From JAWLBW01 sp041687475 (lineage in GTDB: Bacteria > J088 > JAWLBW01): a stretch of DNA of 64,000 nt. The position numbers and the translations under genes were made by a program. Positions 15,561 through 24,337 of the stretch are shown here, piece by piece; the first letter of the stretch is position 1; each line of letters opens with the position of its first letter. The DNA is taken from the NCBI GenBank assembly GCA_041687475.1, contig JAWLBW010000001.1:1-64000 (forward strand), read 5' to 3'. The notes beneath the pieces are model-generated. The model was not told the DNA's origin and did not search any database. It saw nothing but the letters and a program-made list of their open reading frames with translations.

Positions 15561-16424
15561 TCAGGCCGAGACTTCGGCCACGCCGTCCTTGACGACCTCT
15601 TCGCCCTGGTCGTTGAGCACGACGAAGTCGTACACCGTGTTGCCGTTTTCGGTGCCGGTTTTCCAGCCCTTGACGGTAACGGTCTGCTCGGGAAGCACGG
15701 GCTTCGAGAAGCGAACCTTGAAGCGCTTGAGTTTTGTCGGATCGCCGCCGGCGGCCTTGTCGATGAAGCCCTTGCTGGCGATGGCCATGGTGCACAGGCC
15801 GTGAACGATAATGCCGGGCAGGCCGGCCATCTGGGCCATGTTGGGGTCGGTGTGAATCGGGTTGTGATCGCCCGAGGCTTCGGCGTAGCGATGGGTCTGG
15901 TCGGGGTCGATCTTCTGCGAGTATACGAGGTCGGGCTCGCCGCGCTGCGGAGCTTCGGCTTCGGGCTTCTTTTCGCCGCCGGGGCCTTTGCTCTTGCCGC
16001 GAATGAACATGGTGCCCGAACCGTCGAGTACCGTTTCGCCGTTCTGATTCACGCTCTTGAGGCCGATTTTGAGAATGTCGCCGCTTTCCTTTTCCTCAAT
16101 GGTGGCCACGCTGGCGGTGGTGCTGATAGTATCGCCCGGACGCACCGGCACACCGTAGCGCATGTCCTGCTCGCCGTGCAGCAGGCGCATCAGGTTGCGG
16201 CCCTGCGCCTCTTCGCTGCCGTGTACGTCGACGTCGAACATCGGCTGACCGAGGGCCATCCACGCGTACACGACCCCGAACTGCGGCGGCGCGATGGCGT
16301 TCTCGCCGAAGAAGGCCGGGTTGTCTTCATTGTATGAGCGGGCGTACTTTTCGGTTGCCTCGGCCGTGACATTGTATTCCTGCGACGGATAACTTTTGCC
16401 GACCACTGCCGTATTCAGCGCCAT
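15561..16424 (-). CDS. MaoC-type (R)-specific enoyl-CoA hydratase, double hotdog
   Basis: Hydrates trans-2-enoyl-CoA or a related thioester; cytosolic. 287 residues in two hotdog folds: an N-terminal FAS1-like dehydratase half (about 1-140, with RPGDTISTTASV) and a C-terminal MaoC half. The latter holds the hydratase 2 motif ASGDHNPIHTD, whose Asp and His are the catalytic pair, followed by GLPGIIVHGLCTMA. The halves are joined by a charged, low-complexity linker (GKSKGPGGEKKPEAEAPQ). Enoyl-CoA hydratase and SDR genes at 58-60 kb could work in the same fatty-acid or PHA-related chemistry; that link is only suggestive. Confidence 0.9.
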   Translation of the reverse strand: MALNTAVVGKSYPSQEYNVTAEATEKYARSYNEDNPAFFGENAIAPPQFGVVYAWMALGQPMFDVDVHGSEEAQGRNLMRLLHGEQDMRYGVPVRPGDTISTTASVATIEEKESGDILKIGLKSVNQNGETVLDGSGTMFIRGKSKGPGGEKKPEAEAPQRGEPDLVYSQKIDPDQTHRYAEASGDHNPIHTDPNMAQMAGLPGIIVHGLCTMAIASKGFIDKAAGGDPTKLKRFKVRFSKPVLPEQTVTVKGWKTGTENGNTVYDFVVLNDQGEEVVKDGVAEVSA

Positions 16425-16450
16425 GAGGTACCTCTCTGGAGTAAAGTATC

Positions 16451-16480
16451 CTTATAGCGGAAGAAGCGCCATCTTCGCAA
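16451..16480 (-). promoter_or_regulatory. Probable promoter for the MaoC gene
   Basis: Minus strand TTGCGA (16480-16475), 18-base spacer, TATAAG (16456-16451). The arrangement and -35 box are the same as for the DsbA-like gene. Confidence 0.5.
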
Positions 16481-16593
16481 GCGCCTGCCTACCGTAAGGT
16501 CGGTAATCAGGGGTCTGCTTGCCGGGCCCCCCGATACCCTAAGCGGAAACCAAAAAGTGCCCTTGTATCCGTTATTTATCCTGCCTGCCGCAT

Positions 16594-16623
16594 TTGACAC
16601 GGACGCCCGCCCTTCGGTATTCT
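16594..16623 (+). promoter_or_regulatory. Promoter for the M23 peptidase gene cluster
   Basis: Perfect -35 TTGACA (16594-16599), 18-base spacer, TATTCT (16618-16623). The leader is about 30 bases, with AAGGAA before the ATG at 16659. Confidence 0.6.
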
Positions 16624-16658
16624 GAGTGCGTTTTCGCTCTCACGAAGGAACCCGGCAC

Positions 16659-17300
16659 ATGGCGAAGAAAAAGAAGCGGGCAGCAGGTGCGCGCCAGGAC
16701 AAGGTAACGCTTTCCGAACCACATCGGCCGCTCGGCACCGGCATTCTATGGTCGACGGCGGCAGCCGGGCTGCTCGTGTTCCTGCTCTTTCTCGCCATGC
16801 CCTGGGTAAACGTGCAGGGCGCGTCGAAGTCGGCGCTCACGCTTGTCGGCGAGGCCTTCGCGAACCGCAGCTGGTTCGTTGCCGGTTCGCTCTTGTTCCT
16901 GCTTGTGCCCGCTCTGCTTGCCATCGGCCTGGCTTTTCTGCCGCCGCGATTGTGGATGCGCGACCTCTTCGCCACCGCGACCGCCCTGTCGGGTGGGTTT
17001 GCCCTGCTCGTCGCGAACATTCTGACCCGCAGCACGCGCAATCTGCTGGTCTTCGGCAGCGGCCGCCAGAGCGCCGAGGCCGGCGTGGCCGCCATTTACT
17101 TCGGTCTGCTGGCCGTTACCGTGGGGGCGCTTGCATGGCTGGTGCGCTTCGACACGCAGGTTCAGCGTCGCAGCGAACAGTTCGAATGGTTCGGCGCCTT
17201 TGTGTTCATCCTGCTTCTGGTGCTCTTCTTCAACTACCAGGTCATTCCCCACTCGATCGTTCCCCCGCCTGAAGTCATCAGGCAGCGGCTGGGATGGTAA
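16659..17300 (+). CDS. Four-TM membrane protein, unknown
   Basis: Not recognised. 213 residues: a Lys-rich start (MAKKKKRAAGARQDK), then four hydrophobic segments at about 32-49, 69-91, 101-123 and 136-154, plus a fifth near 184-203 before IVPPPEVIRQRLGW. ATG 16659 is preceded by AAGGAA at a good distance. It is the first gene of a four- to five-gene run ending with the M23 peptidase and reductase genes; its stop overlaps the next gene's ATG. A role in envelope assembly is possible from context only. Confidence 0.7.
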   Translation: MAKKKKRAAGARQDKVTLSEPHRPLGTGILWSTAAAGLLVFLLFLAMPWVNVQGASKSALTLVGEAFANRSWFVAGSLLFLLVPALLAIGLAFLPPRLWMRDLFATATALSGGFALLVANILTRSTRNLLVFGSGRQSAEAGVAAIYFGLLAVTVGALAWLVRFDTQVQRRSEQFEWFGAFVFILLLVLFFNYQVIPHSIVPPPEVIRQRLGW

Positions 17301-17854
17301 TCGCGCAGCGTTCGCCAATGCGGTGGTTGCCGGCATTACTGCTCGTCCTTGCGCTTCTTCCCGCCGGAAAGGTGTTTGCCTGGGAACCGCCCATGAAGGT
17401 CGAGCAGAGTATTCTCGGCAATGTCATCGTTTACCGTGACGGCGAACAGCAGCCCTATTGGGCAATGACCGGCTATAAGCTCGACCGTGCTTTCGAGGGT
17501 TCGCCTCGCGCGGTGGCGCTGGCAAAGCAATACCAGTTCTGGTCTACCGTGGGGTTGGCGTCTACGGCCGTAGGAAACGCCCTGTTTCTCGGTGGAGTCT
17601 ACTACCGGTTGGCACATGAATACCGGCGCAACGATCACCCCGCGTCGTGGGCGTTCGTGATCAGCGGCGGCTTGCTGAGCATGGGTGGTTCGTTCATCAA
17701 CATGAATTCGAAGCGTCTGATCTTTCAGGCGGTCAACGCTTTCAATGAAGACTACGACCCCCAACAGATACCGAAGCTTCGTATCGAAGCCGGTTGGGAA
17801 GCCGCGCCCGAAGGCCGGCTGGTTCTGGATTTTCCGCTGGGAGGAATACGGTGA
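17294..17854 (+). CDS. Secreted/membrane protein, unknown, 186 aa
   Basis: Not recognised. N-terminal Sec signal (MRWLPALLLVLALLPAGKVFAW), a short extracytoplasmic region with VEQSILGNVIVYRDGEQQPYW, then two hydrophobic stretches near 87-105 and 122-140 separated by a charged loop (YRLAHEYRRNDHP). The GxG-rich segments SGGLLSMGGSFI are helical-membrane or barrel-like. The start overlaps the previous stop and the end overlaps the M23 gene (GTGA), so all three are translationally coupled. Confidence 0.7.
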   Translation: MVIAQRSPMRWLPALLLVLALLPAGKVFAWEPPMKVEQSILGNVIVYRDGEQQPYWAMTGYKLDRAFEGSPRAVALAKQYQFWSTVGLASTAVGNALFLGGVYYRLAHEYRRNDHPASWAFVISGGLLSMGGSFINMNSKRLIFQAVNAFNEDYDPQQIPKLRIEAGWEAAPEGRLVLDFPLGGIR

Positions 17855-19344
17855 GGAGGCGCGTACCGACATATCTGGCCGCGCAGCGGCAACGACGCAA
17901 GCAGCGTGCCCGCAGGCGGCTGGCATTGATTGTGACCTCGATTGTCGGCGTACTGCTTCTGGTCGTCGGAGTCGCCCGCCTGCTCGAATCGGATTCCGAT
18001 GATGCGTTTTCGGCGCGTGTCGCCGACGAAACGCCTGCCGAGCATGAAGATGCGGCTTCCGAAGAGTCGGTCGACGCCGAAACGCCTGCCGCCGAACCAG
18101 CGCCTGTTGCCGCCGATTCACCTGCCGAAGTGCCCGAAGAAGACTTTGAAGAGAGCGAGATTTCGCGAGGGGCCACCCAGGAGCCCGTTGTCGAAGCCGA
18201 ACTCTGGGGGCCGCCCGACCCGTTTGTGCGTTATGTCGGTAGCATCAAGCCGGGCGATGCATTCGGCACGGCGCTCGACACCGTGGGCGTGCCGCCCGAT
18301 ATTTCTCAACAGATCATACGCACGCTGCGCGGAACGCTCGACTTCCGGCGCATACGTCCGCACGATGCGTTTTCTGCCCTGGTATCGCGAGAAGGCGAGT
18401 TGCTCGAGTTTACCTACGAGCGGGGTTCGGCCGAAGTCTATTCCATCGAAGTCGTCGACGGCAAGTGGATTCCTCTGAAAAAGCAGAAGGAATACGAGCG
18501 GCGCCTTGCGCTGGTACAGGGCGAGGTGTCGTCGACGCTTTTCGAGGCTGTCGTTGCCGCCGGCGAGTCGCCCGAGCTCATCATGAACTTCGTCGATATC
18601 TTCGCCTGGGAAATCGACTTCTCCATCATGACGCGAAAGGGCGACCGATTTCTCGTCCTTGTCGAAAAGCTTTTCGACCGTGGGTCGTTCTTCGGTTACG
18701 GCCGCATCTACCACGCCCGCTATGTGAACCAGGGCCAGGAGCACGCCGCCACGTACTTCGAGGCGCCCGACGGGTTTTCGGGCTACTTCGACCGTGAAGG
18801 GCGTAACCTGCGCAAAGCCTTCCTGCGCGCGCCCCTCAACTTCCGTTACATCTCTTCGGGCTTTACTTCGAGCCGGTTTCACCCGGTGCTCGGCAAGAAG
18901 CGTTCGCACCGGGCCATCGATTACGCCGCGCCCACCGGCACGCCGATCTGGTCGGTGGCCGACGGCGTGATTACCGATATCGGGTGGATGGGCGGCGCCG
19001 GTCGAGCCATTCGCATTCGCCACGCCAACGGCTATACCACGAGCTACAGCCACCTTTCCCGCTTCGCCAAGGGAATGCGCAAGGGCACGAAGGTGCGCCA
19101 GCAGCAGATCATCGGCTACGTGGGCGCCACGGGGCTGGCCACCGGCCCCCACCTGCATTACGTGCTCAAGGTAAACGGTACGCCCGTGAACCCGGCCAGG
19201 GTAAAGCTGCCTGCCGGCGATCCGGTTCCGCGTAAGTACCTGACACGCTTCCAGGAAGAGCGTGGACAGTGGGAAAACGAAGTGGTACGCCGGCTTGAGG
19301 GCACGCAGCCGCAGGTTCTTCCGGCGGCGGCCACGGCCGACTGA
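17851..19344 (+). CDS. M23-family (LytM/DipM-type) peptidoglycan endopeptidase, membrane anchored
   Basis: Zinc metallopeptidase that cuts peptidoglycan cross-links, or a regulator of amidases if inactive. About 497 residues: basic N-terminus, one TM (about 25-45, LALIVTSIVGVLLLVVGVARLL), an acidic Glu/Ala/Pro linker (about 50-115), a LysM/OapA-like domain (IKPGDAFGTALDTVGV), then the LytM catalytic domain. The zinc ligands HxxxD (SHRAIDYAAPTGTPIW, near 353) and HxH (GPHLHYVL, near 434) are intact, so it should be active. GTG 17851 is supported by GGGAGGA just upstream. It is coupled to the unknown membrane gene before it. Confidence 0.92.
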   Translation: MRRRVPTYLAAQRQRRKQRARRRLALIVTSIVGVLLLVVGVARLLESDSDDAFSARVADETPAEHEDAASEESVDAETPAAEPAPVAADSPAEVPEEDFEESEISRGATQEPVVEAELWGPPDPFVRYVGSIKPGDAFGTALDTVGVPPDISQQIIRTLRGTLDFRRIRPHDAFSALVSREGELLEFTYERGSAEVYSIEVVDGKWIPLKKQKEYERRLALVQGEVSSTLFEAVVAAGESPELIMNFVDIFAWEIDFSIMTRKGDRFLVLVEKLFDRGSFFGYGRIYHARYVNQGQEHAATYFEAPDGFSGYFDREGRNLRKAFLRAPLNFRYISSGFTSSRFHPVLGKKRSHRAIDYAAPTGTPIWSVADGVITDIGWMGGAGRAIRIRHANGYTTSYSHLSRFAKGMRKGTKVRQQQIIGYVGATGLATGPHLHYVLKVNGTPVNPARVKLPAGDPVPRKYLTRFQEERGQWENEVVRRLEGTQPQVLPAAATAD

Positions 19345-19425
19345 TCCCGTTTTTCGTTGGACGGGCGTGCTTCGGCTGCTATGATGGAGCTTTTCGGCCC
19401 CATCATCGCCTACGGAAGCAACAGC

Positions 19426-20496
19426 ATGAAAGAGCCCATTCTACTGCTTGGAGCCACCGGGTTTACCGGAAGGATGACGGCGGCGGCCATGTGCCGGCGC
19501 GGTCTTCCGTTCGCCATCGCCGGCCGCAATGCGGGCAGGCTCGAAGAGCTTGCGCGCGCGCTGCCCTGGCGTCCCTCCATCGTAACGGTCGATGTCGAGA
19601 ACGACGACAGCCTGCGCCACGCCTTCGAAGGCCGAAAGGCCATCGTCAACTGCGTCGGGCCGTTCATGCGCTACGGCATCAGGGTGGTGCGGGCTGCCGT
19701 CGCGTGCGGCGCCCATTATGTCGACTCGACCGGCGAGGTACCCTACATGCGTGACGTGGCCGTGCGCTTCGATCGTGCGGCCAGGGAGGCCGGGGTGTCC
19801 ATCACGCCCGCCACCGCCTACGAGGTCGCGTTGGCCGACTGCGCGGCCGGAAGGCTTGCTTCAGAATTGGGCGGCGCCGACGAGGTCGAAGTGCTTTACA
19901 GTCTCGACAAGGTGCGGATATCGGCCGGAACGGCGCTCTCGGCGCTCGAGGTGCTCAGGCACGGCGGTCTGGCCTATGAGAACAGCCGGTGGATCACCGA
20001 ACGGGCCTTCCGTGAAATGCGCCGCATTCCCCTGCCCGGGGGCAAGGTAACCGGCCTGGGCTTTCCGTCGGGCGAGATTGCTTCCATTCCCCTGCACGTG
20101 CAGACCCCCAGCGTGAAAACCTTCATGGCGCTTCCGCTGCCGCTTGCCTTGGGCGGGTTTGCAAGCGGGCCCGCCATCGACCTGCTGTCGAAACGCATTG
20201 CCCGCGCGCTCGAAAAGACCGCCGGCCGGCTCGCGCCCGACGAACGGCAGACCCGTCGCACCGAGTTCGTGATATCGGTACGCTTCCGGCGACAGCGGCG
20301 GTACGTGCAGTCGGTGGTGCAGGGGCGCGACATGTACGGCGTTACGGCGTGGATTCTCGCTTACGCGGCCGACCGGTTGCTGAACGGCGACCGTCTCCCG
20401 GCGGGCGTGCTTGCGCCGTCGCAGCTGCTCGACCCGGTACGCTTCTTCCAGGACATTCGCTCGCAATGGATTACCGAGTTCGAGCGCAGTCTGTAG
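19426..20496 (+). CDS. Saccharopine-dehydrogenase-like NAD(P)-dependent reductase
   Basis: Rossmann-fold oxidoreductase of the saccharopine dehydrogenase / trans-acting enoyl reductase group (356 residues). The dinucleotide site ILLLGATGFTGRMTAAAM opens the protein; FAIAGRN (NADP-type Arg) and IVNCVGPFMRYG follow, as do HYVDSTGEVPYM and the PATAYEVALADC loop. I chose ATG 19426 because GGAAG lies 8 bases upstream and the fold starts immediately. The substrate is unknown: lipid-modifying reductases of this group act on acyl chains. The next gene starts 31 bases before its stop, in another frame. Confidence 0.82.
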   Translation: MKEPILLLGATGFTGRMTAAAMCRRGLPFAIAGRNAGRLEELARALPWRPSIVTVDVENDDSLRHAFEGRKAIVNCVGPFMRYGIRVVRAAVACGAHYVDSTGEVPYMRDVAVRFDRAAREAGVSITPATAYEVALADCAAGRLASELGGADEVEVLYSLDKVRISAGTALSALEVLRHGGLAYENSRWITERAFREMRRIPLPGGKVTGLGFPSGEIASIPLHVQTPSVKTFMALPLPLALGGFASGPAIDLLSKRIARALEKTAGRLAPDERQTRRTEFVISVRFRRQRRYVQSVVQGRDMYGVTAWILAYAADRLLNGDRLPAGVLAPSQLLDPVRFFQDIRSQWITEFERSL

Positions 20497-21218
20497 CCGT
20501 CTGCATCGTGGGCGACGTGGCGCCCGAAGCCGACCCCGAGGCGCTTGCAGCCTTCGCCCTTCGTGTCGGCGCCGACGGTATCGACCTGCGAACCGGGTTG
20601 GGGCTGCCGCAGGCCCTTGTTCCCGGCAACGTGTCACGCTGGCGCCGGATATTGCAAACGACCGGACTTACGGCGCCGATTCTCGCGTCGCAATTCGAGT
20701 TGACCGAAGCAGCACCCGACCCGAAGGCCGTAGAGGCGCTGGTTGGCTTGGCCGATGGCGTGGGTATCACAGCGGTCAGGCTCATTCCCCTGACGCGCGA
20801 TACGGCCGCCTTGGCGGTGCACGTGAGGCACTTGCGCGAGCGTTTTCCCCATGTGGGGTGGATGATTGAAACCACCGGCGCCTGGGCGGGCGAGACCGGT
20901 GGTCTCGAAGGTGCCTGGCCCTCGGGTGCCTCGGAATGGCTGTGGGATATGGCGCATACCCTGGCGGCAGGCGAGACGGCGGTCGAGACGCTCGATCGCC
21001 TGGGACTTCCCCGTCACGTTCACGTCGGACATTTTGACGCGGCGCCGCTGGGGCGTCGGATGCTTCCCCCCGAGATGGTGCAGGAAGCCGTGCAGGAGCT
21101 TCTGCGGCGAGGTTACGACGGGGCGTTTTCGGGCGAGTGGCTGGGTTGGCCCGAGAGTCGTCGCGAGACCGAAGTCGGACGCAGCATCGCCGCTCTGCGG
21201 GCGTTCGTCGGCTCGTAG
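20466..21218 (+). CDS. TIM-barrel protein of the sugar-phosphate isomerase/AP endonuclease-2 fold
   Basis: About 250 residues. Resembles xylose isomerase-like TIM barrels: ADGIDLRTG, the metal Glu in WMIETTGAWA, WLWDMAHT (DxxH), HVHVGHFDAAP (HxD) and GYDGAFSGEW (Glu). A complete E-D-H-H-D-E ligand set can be traced, so it is probably an active metal-dependent isomerase or epimerase. The sugar or polyol cannot be named. Translation starts inside the reductase gene (31-base overlap), so the two are likely co-translated and may act on the same small molecule. Last gene of the unit. Confidence 0.72.
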   Translation: MDYRVRAQSVAVCIVGDVAPEADPEALAAFALRVGADGIDLRTGLGLPQALVPGNVSRWRRILQTTGLTAPILASQFELTEAAPDPKAVEALVGLADGVGITAVRLIPLTRDTAALAVHVRHLRERFPHVGWMIETTGAWAGETGGLEGAWPSGASEWLWDMAHTLAAGETAVETLDRLGLPRHVHVGHFDAAPLGRRMLPPEMVQEAVQELLRRGYDGAFSGEWLGWPESRRETEVGRSIAALRAFVGS

Positions 21219-21265
21219 GGTCGGGCAACCTTCGGCGAAGGGGCGCCGCCCGCCTTCCCCCGTAT

Positions 21266-21925
21266 TCAGAGCGACAGATTCTGTTTCGCCGGCATGCCGA
21301 GGGCGCGGGCAATGTCGGTGAACACCTGGTCGTAGGCCAGCTCGGGTTCGCTGAACATTTCGCGCAGATCGTCGAATACGATCAGCGAACGGTGAGCGTG
21401 CGCGCGTTCTCCCAGCAATGTCAGGTCGGGAATGAAGGGAATGTCGTTTTCGCGCAGGATGTCTTTGATCTCGGCCGGGTCTTCGGTAATGACGCGCAGG
21501 GTCTTGTGCTCGTCAATGAAGACTTCGCGAAAGAAGCCGGTGTCGTCGTTACGGCCGGCCAGCCCGGCCCCCAGCATGCCGTCGTTCTGAATCTGGAAGG
21601 CATGTTTCTGGAAAAGGGCCATGATGTCGTGGCGTTTCATGTAACGCCCGAGCGAGGCGTAACGCCCCTGCGGCCATGCCGGCAGATCCTCGCCTTCTTC
21701 GGGCGGTCGTTCCATAACCGGATAGACCATGTCCGACAGGTGCTCGGTCAGGCTGCGAAAGACGTTAAACAGCTCGGGAACCGGCAGCGAGAGTTCGAAG
21801 AAGTAAGGCGAACGGCTGTGACGGTAAATCGTGAGTCGAAAACCACGCTCGGGCTGAAACGGTGGTTCGTCGTCGCCGGCGATGGGAATGACACCGAGAG
21901 GGGTACGGAAGCTTTGCATACCCAC
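21266..21925 (-). CDS. Hypothetical cytosolic protein, 219 aa
   Basis: Not recognised. Mixed alpha/beta composition with no signal, no TM and no cysteines. It carries a long acidic region (ERPPEEGEDLPAW) and a distinctive segment RNDDTGFFREVFIDEHKTLRVITEDPAEIKDILRENDIPFIPDLTLLGERAHAH split between beta and helix. The start could be ATG 21925 or the ATG two codons later. It faces the upstream plus-strand genes tail to tail and sits at the end of the lipoprotein/barrel region, from which it is separated by 111 bases. Confidence 0.65.
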   Translation of the reverse strand: MGMQSFRTPLGVIPIAGDDEPPFQPERGFRLTIYRHSRSPYFFELSLPVPELFNVFRSLTEHLSDMVYPVMERPPEEGEDLPAWPQGRYASLGRYMKRHDIMALFQKHAFQIQNDGMLGAGLAGRNDDTGFFREVFIDEHKTLRVITEDPAEIKDILRENDIPFIPDLTLLGERAHAHRSLIVFDDLREMFSEPELAYDQVFTDIARALGMPAKQNLSL

Positions 21926-22036
21926 CCATGCTAGCCGTCGATGCGACTCAGCCGCAAGATACGATAGGCTCTGCTTACCGGAGCGCTTGTAAACGATACG
22001 ACTCCCGCGCGACTTCCGGGCGACAGGGCCCGTGTG

Positions 22037-24328
22037 CTACCAGGTCGAAAGCGGGCGGAATGAACCGCGACCGTCGTATTCGAAGAGCATGTCGTCACGA
22101 TGGTCGAACGAGAGAATGGCGTCGTAATTTCCGTCGAGCGTGTTCTGGTCGCCGGTGGGGTGGCGCAGACGATGCGAAATGAGCAGCCGGTCGCCGGCTT
22201 CCCACTCGCGATAGGCCTGCGCGCGAAGATCGTCGCTCGTGCCGCAGATACCGTCGGCGCCCGGTTTCACGGCCGTACGGTCGGTCGAGGGCGGCGAGAC
22301 GAGCACGAGGGTCGTGGGCTGACGATCGTAGTGCGCGCCGTTGCGGAAGAGGTCAAGTTGTATCGTCACACCGGTAACCGCTGCGGCGAGGGCATGCGGC
22401 TCGCCGTTTTCCAGGCGAACGATAGAAAGATTCGAATCGTTCACCGACGCGGCGTCGAGCAACTCGTCGCGACCGATGGCGCCGGTGGTGCCGTCGGGTG
22501 TCGCGAACACCAGGCCCAGTTCCTCGTATCGGCTGACCGGCTTACCGGCTTCGCAGCGGGTGACGGAGCGGGCGTATATGCCGTGCGAGAGATGGGTGAA
22601 GGTGCCGTACGGCATGAAGGAAACCGTCTGCCCCGGCGTCGGCGGCTCGGGCGTGAGCTGGTACCACCGGCCGTCGTTCAGCTGCAGCGTGGGCGGAATG
22701 GGCATGGTCGAAATATCGCCGCCGGGCACGAGCCCGCTCCAGCGATCGTCGGCCTCACCGGTCTGCTCGTTTCCGTCTTCACGACCGTCGACTAGGGGAA
22801 AGCCGTGCTCGTCTACGATCAGCTCTTCGCCGATGTTGAGGCGCACGGAATACACCTGCCCGTCGGGACGCCGATCGGTCGTGATGTAGACATGTTCGGG
22901 TACGATCTCGAAGGGCGCGTTTTCAAGGCCCATCTTCACGAGATCGACGTGAACGGAATAGTCGCAGGTCTTCGCTTTCCAGTAAGCGGCACAGTTGATG
23001 ACGCCTGTTTCGATGTTGACCTGCTGGCCGCGGTTGCTGCCGACGGTAAGCACTTCATCCCAGACGCCGCTTGTGGTTATCTTGAGCCCCACGAGTTCAT
23101 TCGGGCGGAAAGCGCCGTTGTGAAAAACGAGAGCCTTGAATTTGTCAGGCTGCGCATCTTCGGCGCCGCCCGCGGCCGGATCGGTGAAGTAGATTTCGGA
23201 AACCGTTACCGTGCCCGCCGTTCCGTTGTTGTCGACGATGGGCAGGCTGTAGCGATAGCCGTTCGAAGACAGGGCCACCAGCCAGGCCCCGGTAAGGCTG
23301 CCGTCGGGAATGCCCTTGAGAGCGTCGGCCGTAAGTATCGTTGCCGTGGCCGAGCCGGCCGTACCCACCAGGGGGGCGGGAATGCGCAGTCGATTGTCGA
23401 GAAACAACCGGCCGTTGAAGCTGCGTTCGTTTTCGTCGAACACGTCGAAAGCATTGACCAGCCTCGAGGGGGCAACCGGAATGGAACCCCAGCGTTGACC
23501 GAAGCCATGGGTGGGTGCGGTGTTGGGGGCCGCCACGCGCATACGCAGAACGCCCTTGGCCGGAAGCGGCAACGTTACCCGATAATCGCCGTCGGTAACA
23601 GCATAGCTGTAGACGTCGCTGCCGGTACCGGGCAGGTATCGGGGCGGGTTTTCGTTATTCGGCATGACGCCGATGAGTTCGAGCACCCGCGGACGTGCGT
23701 TGTTGAGGGGCGTGCGCCAGATAGCCGGCGAGAAACGGTCGTCGCAGGCGAAAACGGGCAAGGACAGAAAGGGCACGGGCTTGGCTATGAAGTCGTTGTC
23801 GACGCGCGCGTACTGATGCTCGTCCCGGGAAATATCGACGATGCCGTCGCCGTCGATGTCGGCCCCCACCAGGCCGTCGAGACCGCGCCCAAGTTCATCC
23901 GTTACCGTTTCAGGAAGTTGCAGTACGTACTGGGTATGATCGGGCAGGGCAACGCTGAAACTCACGAGGCGGTTACCGTCTTCCCAGCGAAAAGAGCCGG
24001 GTTGCGGTTCGACCGGGCTTTCGCGATTCAGGGGAACGTCATAGCCGACCGCGTCGCCCATGACTTCGTAGAAGGCGAGTCCGGCTTCGACATTGCCGCG
24101 GTTCATCGGGCGCGTGAAGCGCAGCGTAAAGCTCAAATCCGTATTCCTGTCGCACGACGAGCGGCGAAGATCGGACACGGCAGGAAGCAGACCCTCGCCC
24201 CCGGTCGTGATGGAAACCGGTTGCGGCTCGTACGACTGAGCCGAGGGTAATTCGCACGCAGCCAGCCCCAGTGCCGCCGAAAACGCGATGTGCGCTCTAC
24301 GTTGCAGCCCCTTGCGTGTCATGCGCAT
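22037..24328 (-). CDS. Large secreted lipoprotein with Ig-like (Big_5/SbsA) domain
   Basis: 763 residues. A lipobox closes the signal (HIAFSAALGLAAC, then Glu at +2). An N-terminal bacterial Ig-like domain follows (about 55-155: LSFTLRFTRPMNRGNVEAGLAFYEV to YVLQLPETVTDELG). Next is a DxDxDG-type calcium-like loop GADIDGDGIVDIS, then a long beta-rich region with several domain-like blocks and scattered cysteine pairs. No catalytic motif is visible. ATG 24328 has AGGAG 7 bases upstream. It begins 9 bases after the end of the interrupted barrel gene, so the two belong to one operon. Probable surface or outer-membrane partner of that barrel; function unknown. Confidence 0.75.
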   Translation of the reverse strand: MRMTRKGLQRRAHIAFSAALGLAACELPSAQSYEPQPVSITTGGEGLLPAVSDLRRSSCDRNTDLSFTLRFTRPMNRGNVEAGLAFYEVMGDAVGYDVPLNRESPVEPQPGSFRWEDGNRLVSFSVALPDHTQYVLQLPETVTDELGRGLDGLVGADIDGDGIVDISRDEHQYARVDNDFIAKPVPFLSLPVFACDDRFSPAIWRTPLNNARPRVLELIGVMPNNENPPRYLPGTGSDVYSYAVTDGDYRVTLPLPAKGVLRMRVAAPNTAPTHGFGQRWGSIPVAPSRLVNAFDVFDENERSFNGRLFLDNRLRIPAPLVGTAGSATATILTADALKGIPDGSLTGAWLVALSSNGYRYSLPIVDNNGTAGTVTVSEIYFTDPAAGGAEDAQPDKFKALVFHNGAFRPNELVGLKITTSGVWDEVLTVGSNRGQQVNIETGVINCAAYWKAKTCDYSVHVDLVKMGLENAPFEIVPEHVYITTDRRPDGQVYSVRLNIGEELIVDEHGFPLVDGREDGNEQTGEADDRWSGLVPGGDISTMPIPPTLQLNDGRWYQLTPEPPTPGQTVSFMPYGTFTHLSHGIYARSVTRCEAGKPVSRYEELGLVFATPDGTTGAIGRDELLDAASVNDSNLSIVRLENGEPHALAAAVTGVTIQLDLFRNGAHYDRQPTTLVLVSPPSTDRTAVKPGADGICGTSDDLRAQAYREWEAGDRLLISHRLRHPTGDQNTLDGNYDAILSFDHRDDMLFEYDGRGSFRPLSTW

Positions 24329-24337
24329 TCTTTTCTC

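Noticed and set aside
22805..24250. 481-codon open frame opposite the Ig-like lipoprotein gene
   Set aside because: Low-complexity antisense translation; the minus-strand frame has a lipobox, an Ig-like domain and a ribosome site.
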